Assembly: GCA_014727915.1 (NCBI GenBank)
Contig: WJMO01000005.1
Span: 1 to 64,000 of the forward strand
DNA length: 64,000 nucleotides
Direction: 5' to 3'
From: Candidatus Altarchaeales archaeon
GTDB lineage: Archaea; Altiarchaeota; Altiarchaeia; IMC4; SCGC-AAA252-I15
Each line of letters begins with the position of its first letter. The stretch's first letter is position 1. The translations under genes and the position numbers were made by a program. Under the pieces are notes generated by a model. That model did no database searches and was not told the DNA's origin. It saw only the letters and a program-made list of their open reading frames with translations. This document shows positions 61,201-64,000 of this stretch, piece by piece.

Positions 61201-61936
61201 ATAGCTCTTCCGAGTCCTCGTATCCGCAGCTGTACGACGGCCACCTGTAGTCTCCCTGAACGGTGTTCGGGTAGGGGTGGCATTCCTCATACCCTACCTT
61301 TGGGACGCAGTCCTCGCCGGTGTCCTCGTCAACATACCAGTATTCGCATGTGTTGGGCACGCATGTGTTGGGGTCGATCATCCTGTACTCGTCGTCCCTC
61401 AGCTCGAAGTATAATCTGGGGCCGGGGCTCGATCCCCTGCAGTAGTCGTCCTCCTGCCCTCCGCCAGCAGTCCCTATGACCTGGCCCATCTTGACCACCT
61501 CATCGTGTTCTGCAGACCTTGACTGCAGGTGCCCGTAGAATGCAGTGTACTTGCCATCCAAGGACTCCAGCTCTATAGCGCATCCCAGATAGTAGTCGAA
61601 GCCGCTCTCGTCAGTCTCGTTGAACCACTTGACTGTCCCGTCGAAGGCTGCGTACACGGGGTCCCCGTCGGCGGCGTACATGTCGAATCCGAAGTGGCCG
61701 TCCTGTACTTCACCCTCTCCCGAGACGCAAAGTGAAAGCAGAGCGCCCTCAGGTGCCTGAGTCGAATCCACAGGCCAGTCCATCTCGTAGGTGTCCCTGC
61801 AGTAGTGGCAGCATTTGTCGTTGAAGGCGTCGTTTTCCTCCTGTGCGGAGGTGCAGAGGCGGGCGGAGACGGTTTGCGAGTGCAAGATCAGAAGCAAAGA
61901 CGCGATTAGAACTGCCCTGCCACTCCACCCTTTCAT
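55211..61936 (-). CDS. 2241-aa Cys-rich surface protein with degenerate M23 domain
   Basis: Signal peptide (1-25); a LytM/M23 peptidase-like domain at about 45-195; over 1900 residues rich in Cys, Trp, Tyr, Asp and Glu; one C-terminal transmembrane helix (about 2205-2225) and a short cytoplasmic tail. In the M23 domain HFGFD (81-85) keeps the first His and the Asp, and YGHL (134-137) is intact. The final H-x-H is replaced by R-L-Y in GPRLYFEL (172-179), so zinc binding and catalysis are probably lost. Around residues 970-1190 at least two repeats of a Cys module recur (PCxxDxDC...C...CCP...CC). The protein probably stands on the cell surface, fixed by many disulfides. Its place just before the VirB6-like gene suggests they work together. 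Confidence 0.7.
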   Translation of the reverse strand: MKGWSGRAVLIASLLLILHSQTVSARLCTSAQEENDAFNDKCCHYCRDTYEMDWPVDSTQAPEGALLSLCVSGEGEVQDGHFGFDMYAADGDPVYAAFDGTVKWFNETDESGFDYYLGCAIELESLDGKYTAFYGHLQSRSAEHDEVVKMGQVIGTAGGGQEDDYCRGSSPGPRLYFELRDDEYRMIDPNTCVPNTCEYWYVDEDTGEDCVPKVGYEECHPYPNTVQGDYRWPSYSCGYEDSEELYYAEVLVDDKGRLVLDCYEEDGEDICYSEVYDKNLDPLIAGGAPKDLLNCFLRFIRVKNNGEYTCGKIDGDSIDWGADPNCEDLVSAGVATRVRTKHVNYRRLPLLTDPKESTFGDYVLVGGEYQVLGVDDSDYINKLRVFNEEEYHTDYILSRICDSMGETRARGRCKTFNLGPYQKIEETYSELIGIGGFGNCTYAMRDEGKFYDEPGTYISAFEVSRFGANKGLEYYQLMRPSQHIYEIETVGMGLMWWNDDTIERIWGCDNCWSGFSTCSLGSAIASIHYNAGNPFDPTPIAKCGYWEKQADYYGYLDLDDDAAADNPAYHRQDGIYDEKYDFENGLPDETVVQKAVESIITNVTAYFVREIEWKQPPFWMHLYNPGPGGAWTDWEVWIMPCADQSCVEYYCRWATCNRRETLPCPCPNCPPDNTCEVGGVEVTCNVGPAGCDMGEGWVSYDPPEQCQQMFENGDNIDMGGWQCTPYTSDHSQSVASQGYCGYGGVRVVWDENKSAGYNYSHYPPTHFHGRNCNDQLEKYGYVHGAGFFDEYAEYTGTMPGVFPDGDTVRDRYWKRNDSIDEDFYCSRPGYCAFETSSGGECPQAETRDEWDRPGSKRHDPCLACNKHTVCPDLCFNYDLMYYRQFNVDSVWAKVFKIVPELSFLTTDVGYPEDMEPNCAYTLPGRYDCGLLNVHEGPCREDEDCIQGLKCVESYEGGSKFCCPAGTHYIDDCCRFEENELCYQDIEECPEEARGKWLEGMGGVCQTSSDCAHYRIPPEDPQIKYLHCSANNITAHAKGIDRFQEGHCCPSETEWDLTHECCLPTGEAVRFVEMYDTIGVKDQSSGGIEERTWCWMKHDETGQWCEEEEGPCEDDDECLPDTDLICTGNIHSSTPPSSETACCKENWTWTGRDCKPKDVEDQEEWSQTWTRSGDEPVWIYSGAGFMIPNCSEAAGWEATCRGQDSWYEDDRWLFSGGGKPPDGCATGKGPEYCTYCVASEPYRCPESPIWFEARNFGDQYQYGEPLPVCNGDFWGIDATVKPYKSFLNGPDGRTLECISEECNCGRAMRGDWDKEDGIKGCDMAGGGEVDGGCMGCMPGTCNSMEPTTCKRSDVSGGAHQCNVVMSGHGGFTGGKVVDGMPVDPYAVDAAAHIPKSCGRMQRKEVHTYPRNPGQEPFAQMDIMVTEYDENHGVVDVQSFSKAKTSNKLYGKDNLLTEKPPAPASVMHEDKQEVQLSPETRYLNVGLKYSVINEMKRELLVKQCGWQGCSRLEEKVISYRWEQWEEIIVNDITCETEWFVTHNEVYAGDFTPPCCCRGNQPRTPYTQDPIPFQWDNDNPPAHSWCECTYWTTCNGVPIELECYYYHDCRCDYTCWGCWHHDSVNLADYLVTKDKGPCEWEIVYEKMKDYSRIWADDYGDHLRVENPIDSGNSEAVIKVNGTIQHGHEDSSNENWAFAYLNFKAVDEESTRSPGRFVYDLFDGFTLTIEDAYEQYLMMDFTPKKYYPWHDGTALQSTLPQDWKEVTEENARLLDLAKECYKTRLTPPGQEIDLEYETSDPLYVRWTYNPSKKSHFFIDQFSAYGSQYTWKHPLWLVDKGRAECYNYIYEISSNIGLLRNFHEDEPHYYDFAALYWRMQDVERGLDDDNWRVDEWTNVRFLKKSKPIGKAYVRYALYCDSEEWRDVDYQCSSIQDCPPMCNQIADLVCEGGRCDCEYKEEFENLYPIDNETCKDLNKWVLSGLVPCEGVPSKYRNHCAEEEFKAYWLDHFQFRYKWNFGESKCNIEYLKECEPKGIAPQSYTLILDSNSLTEYELGFTDIEVYTPFQSQDFPAFGDAPICPDGAQHGAGSGGLTVRVNKPPPEEFYLESDFNENSRIIKVWPAVLNVCTNQSSEDGYDPYCKHFYIQFQHPYIEYTGWYDLNEEIMFPVDRLITAVITCHDDHGFKRSVPFVDTVPVDKPPEFCDYLMDNLWVLLIAFAAVMSYRFFSGKALDFAKARDEFDGKA

Positions 61937-61965
61937 ATCGAGTAAACTATTAATAATTAATATTA

Positions 61966-63042
61966 TTATAAGCGTTGCTCACCTGTCAGGGCGAAAAAGA
62001 CCGTGGCGTCGGCGAGGCTGTCCTGTGTTATGTAACCCAAAAGTTTGTTCCTGTCCGAGACCAGCACCAGTGTCTTGCCCAACAGCAGCTTCAATGATTC
62101 GTCAACCCTCAGGTCCCCGTCCAAGACAAGGAAGTCCAATCCATCCTCCTCCCCTATCCTGGACTCCGGGTCGACCTTCTTCAATGCTCTGATGTCCAGC
62201 ACACCCCTCATCACACCGTCGGAGTCCACCTTCACATATAGGTTCTCACCCCTTCGGAACGTTGTGTTCAGGAACTCCCTCCACGTAAGCCCATCATTGA
62301 CGTACCTTATGTCCTGGACTGCGATATCCCGCAGCCTAGCCCCCTTCAAAGCCCGTCTAAGGCTGATATACTTCAGCTCGCTCCCGCCCGCCAGGTAGAG
62401 GAGGCCTCCTATGGCAATCCACCATATGTTCCACGATAGCAGTCCCAAGAAGGCTATGGTGAGGAATATGAACTGGCCTACCGCGGTCGCTATCCTCGTC
62501 GCCCGCGTGTAGTCCATCCACAAAGCCAACGTGCTCCTGAACACCCTCCCCCCGTCCATGGGGAACGCTGGCAGCATGTTGAACGCGCCAAGTATGAGAT
62601 TGAGGGAGACGATGATGCTCACGATCCCAGAGAGGCTGTCCATGGCGAAGCTACCATCCACGATGCCCGAGGTCACCTCGTCATATCCTATGAAGTCCAG
62701 GTTCAACGCGAATATCAGTAACAACCCGACTGCAGCCAGCATGAAGTTGAACATTGGGCCCACGACGGCCACCCTCAGCTCGACCACAGGGTCGTCCGGC
62801 AACTCTATGCTCGCGACTCCGCCGATGGGCAGGAGGGTTATCTTCGGCACCTTCACCCCGTGCATCATCGCAGTGAGGGAGTGCACGAGCTCATGAGCCA
62901 GGACGATGGTGAATATCAGAGAGAAGAACAGGAAACCCTGGATGCCCAATCCAACTAGGATGAACATGAACCACACTATGAATAGCAGGTGCAGCTCGAT
63001 GGATATGCCCTTTACCTTGAATATGCTGTAAGACCAGCGCAT
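61966..63042 (-). CDS. Site-2 protease (M50) with C-terminal CBS domains
   Basis: 358 aa. The zinc site HELVH (about 50-54) lies in the second membrane segment, and NMLPAFPMDGGR (about 158-169) supplies the third ligand Asp. Four to six hydrophobic segments make the membrane core (1-220). A pair of CBS-like repeats follows from about 235 (VQDIRYVNDGLTWREFL..., DESLKLLLGKTLVLV). It cleaves membrane-embedded substrates; the CBS part may sense nucleotides. An 8-base gap separates it from ilvN upstream on the same strand. Confidence 0.93.
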   Translation of the reverse strand: MRWSYSIFKVKGISIELHLLFIVWFMFILVGLGIQGFLFFSLIFTIVLAHELVHSLTAMMHGVKVPKITLLPIGGVASIELPDDPVVELRVAVVGPMFNFMLAAVGLLLIFALNLDFIGYDEVTSGIVDGSFAMDSLSGIVSIIVSLNLILGAFNMLPAFPMDGGRVFRSTLALWMDYTRATRIATAVGQFIFLTIAFLGLLSWNIWWIAIGGLLYLAGGSELKYISLRRALKGARLRDIAVQDIRYVNDGLTWREFLNTTFRRGENLYVKVDSDGVMRGVLDIRALKKVDPESRIGEEDGLDFLVLDGDLRVDESLKLLLGKTLVLVSDRNKLLGYITQDSLADATVFFALTGEQRL

Positions 63043-63049
63043 GTTGCCT

Positions 63050-63538
63050 CTAACCCCTCTGTATGGCGGTCGCTCCGGTTCGGGCGATCTCCTTTATGCC
63101 CAGCGTCCTCATGATGCTCAGGAACGCGTTTATCTTGTTAGTATCTCCGATTATCTCGACAGACAGCGTCTTCGGGCTGACATCCACGATGTTGCCCCTG
63201 AATACGTCAGCGTACTGTATGACCTGAGCCTTCTGCTTCTCAGATGGCGTGTTCACCTTTACGATGCACAGCTCCCTCATAACCGCGTTATCGGGTGATA
63301 TGTCCGTGACCCTTATGACGTTCACGAGCTTGTTCATCTGCTTGTTTATCTGCTCCAGCACACGGTCGTCGCCGCGGGTTACAATGGTCATCCTCGCGAT
63401 GTCCGGATGGTCGGTGGCGCCGACGGTGATGCTCTCTATGTTGAACTTCCGCCTCGCGAACAAAGACGCTATCCTCTGCAGGACTCCCGGCTTATGCTCC
63501 ACCAAAGCAGTGAACACGTGAACTCTCTCCTCGCTCAT
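63050..63538 (-). CDS. ilvN: Acetolactate synthase small (regulatory) subunit
   Basis: 162 aa, usual length. VHVFTALVEHKPGVLQRIASLFARRKFNIESITVG is the N-terminal ACT domain with the feedback-valine site. The C-terminal half (LCIVKVNT..., DVFRGNIVDVSPKTLSVEIIGDTNKINAFLSIM) is the second ACT-like domain. It controls the catalytic subunit IlvB, which is not in the window. Divergent from aIF2 alpha over 65 AT-rich bases. Confidence 0.95.
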   Translation of the reverse strand: MSEERVHVFTALVEHKPGVLQRIASLFARRKFNIESITVGATDHPDIARMTIVTRGDDRVLEQINKQMNKLVNVIRVTDISPDNAVMRELCIVKVNTPSEKQKAQVIQYADVFRGNIVDVSPKTLSVEIIGDTNKINAFLSIMRTLGIKEIARTGATAIQRG

Positions 63539-63603
63539 ACTATGCCCTCCTGACTTGCTAGTATTTATAGACGTTTCTATTATAAAGACTACTTACCTGC
63601 AAA

Positions 63604-64000
63604 ATGGCTGACGGAGACTATCCTGAACCGGGGGAGCTGGTTATCGGCACTGTCAAGAGCATATTCAACCAGGGCGCCTTCATAGACCTGGACGAGTACA
63701 CCGGCCGAAGGGGCATGCTGCACCTGTCCGAGATAAGCCTGAAATGGGTGCGGAACATCCGGGACTACGTGAAAGAGGGGCAGAAGGTTGTTGTGGTAGT
63801 CCTGAGGATAGACCCCAAAAGGGGCCACATCGACCTGTCTCTTCGGAGGGTGAATGACTCCCAGAGGAAGCAGAAGCTGCAGCAGGTAAAGCAGAAGCAG
63901 AGGGCGTTGAAGCTTTTGGAGCTGATGGCGTCGGAGCTGAAGCTGAAGCCAGAATCCGTCACCAAGAAGCTGTCGAACACGCTTTCAGAATATGACTCCC
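63604..64000 (+). CDS. eif2a: Translation initiation factor aIF2 alpha (3' partial)
   Basis: The first 132 codons are in the window; the gene runs past the right edge. The N-terminal S1 domain (PEPGELVIGTVKSIFNQGAFIDLDEYTGRRGMLHLSEIS) and the start of the helical domain (RVNDSQRKQKLQQVKQKQRA) are clear. It works with aIF2 gamma (39480-40679). ATG 63604 follows a ttataaag box about 25 bases upstream. Confidence 0.96.
   Translation, partial: MADGDYPEPGELVIGTVKSIFNQGAFIDLDEYTGRRGMLHLSEISLKWVRNIRDYVKEGQKVVVVVLRIDPKRGHIDLSLRRVNDSQRKQKLQQVKQKQRALKLLELMASELKLKPESVTKKLSNTLSEYDS

Overview
The window is archaeal. It carries archaeal or eukaryote-type information genes: Orc1/Cdc6, FEN-1 with a C-terminal PIP box, aIF2 gamma and alpha, the Rpb7 and Spt4 RNA polymerase partners, ribosomal proteins S6e, S19e, S24e, S27ae, S28e, L7Ae and L24e, Taw3, Trm56, RtcB, Pth2, and 3-dehydroquinate synthase II. 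Many genes start about 25-30 bases after a TATA-like box and look leaderless. Genes are densely packed with frequent ATGA overlaps, and no gene-free stretch exceeds 300 bases. Small membrane and surface proteins of unknown function are common and several core proteins are short, which suggests a DPANN-like or Altiarchaeota-like lineage. The phylum cannot be fixed from this sequence alone.

Layout. 1-4301: a cell-surface block with a repeat-rich YadA-head-like beta-roll protein (5' end outside the window), a Thr-rich anchored protein and a TMTC-like membrane glycosyltransferase. 4358-5739: a structured RNA-like leader, a 38-aa ORF and cdc6. 5785-13248: mixed housekeeping genes (pyrimidine reductase, DUF401 transporter-like protein, phosphoesterase, FEN-1, Taw3) and unknown membrane proteins. 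13381-18940: RtcB, then a minus-strand KaiC-like / AroB' / HPr-like operon, then Pth2 and GltX. 20108-22263: the L7Ae-S28e-L24e-Ndk-S19e-PDCD5 operon. 22265-26814: a surface ATPase-less membrane protein, phosphoesterase, MBL-fold enzyme and a GT-C glycosyltransferase. 26798-29204: a translationally coupled mtrA-mtrH-metE operon. 29220-38103: lipid enzyme, VTT protein, GNAT proteins, tRNA-Arg(TCG), a VirB2/TrbC-like small membrane protein, two glycosidase-like proteins, further membrane proteins and an rRNA methyltransferase. 39055-41055: S6e, aIF2 gamma, PIN. 46301-50823: RNA polymerase, ribosomal and CoA-biosynthesis genes, an oxidoreductase and Trm56. The right edge has a site-2 protease, IlvN and aIF2 alpha.

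The most unusual material is a set of genes that I read as parts of an undescribed envelope-spanning, conjugation-like (type IV secretion or Ced-like) system. It includes a VirB2/TrbC-like pilin candidate (33001-33348), a 1443-aa VirB6/TrbL-like polytopic protein (50829-55160), and directly upstream of that a 2241-aa Cys-rich surface protein with a degenerate M23 peptidase domain (55211-61936). A separate four-gene operon (41075-46093) encodes soluble proteins built from two recurring modules. One of these modules (about 80 aa, three copies in the 758-aa protein) recurs once in the C-terminal tail of the VirB6-like protein. That shared module is direct sequence evidence tying the two loci together. 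No VirB4/VirD4 ATPase is in the window.

A second system of interest is mtrA-mtrH-metE. A soluble corrinoid protein, a methyl-H4MPT:corrinoid methyltransferase and a core (folate-independent) methionine synthase are joined by 4-base overlaps, which suggests methionine synthesis with tetrahydromethanopterin-bound methyl groups. Other notable items are an isolated HPr-like protein, structured leaders before the small ORF upstream of cdc6 and before the L7Ae operon, and a candidate small RNA ending in a T-tract near the tRNA.
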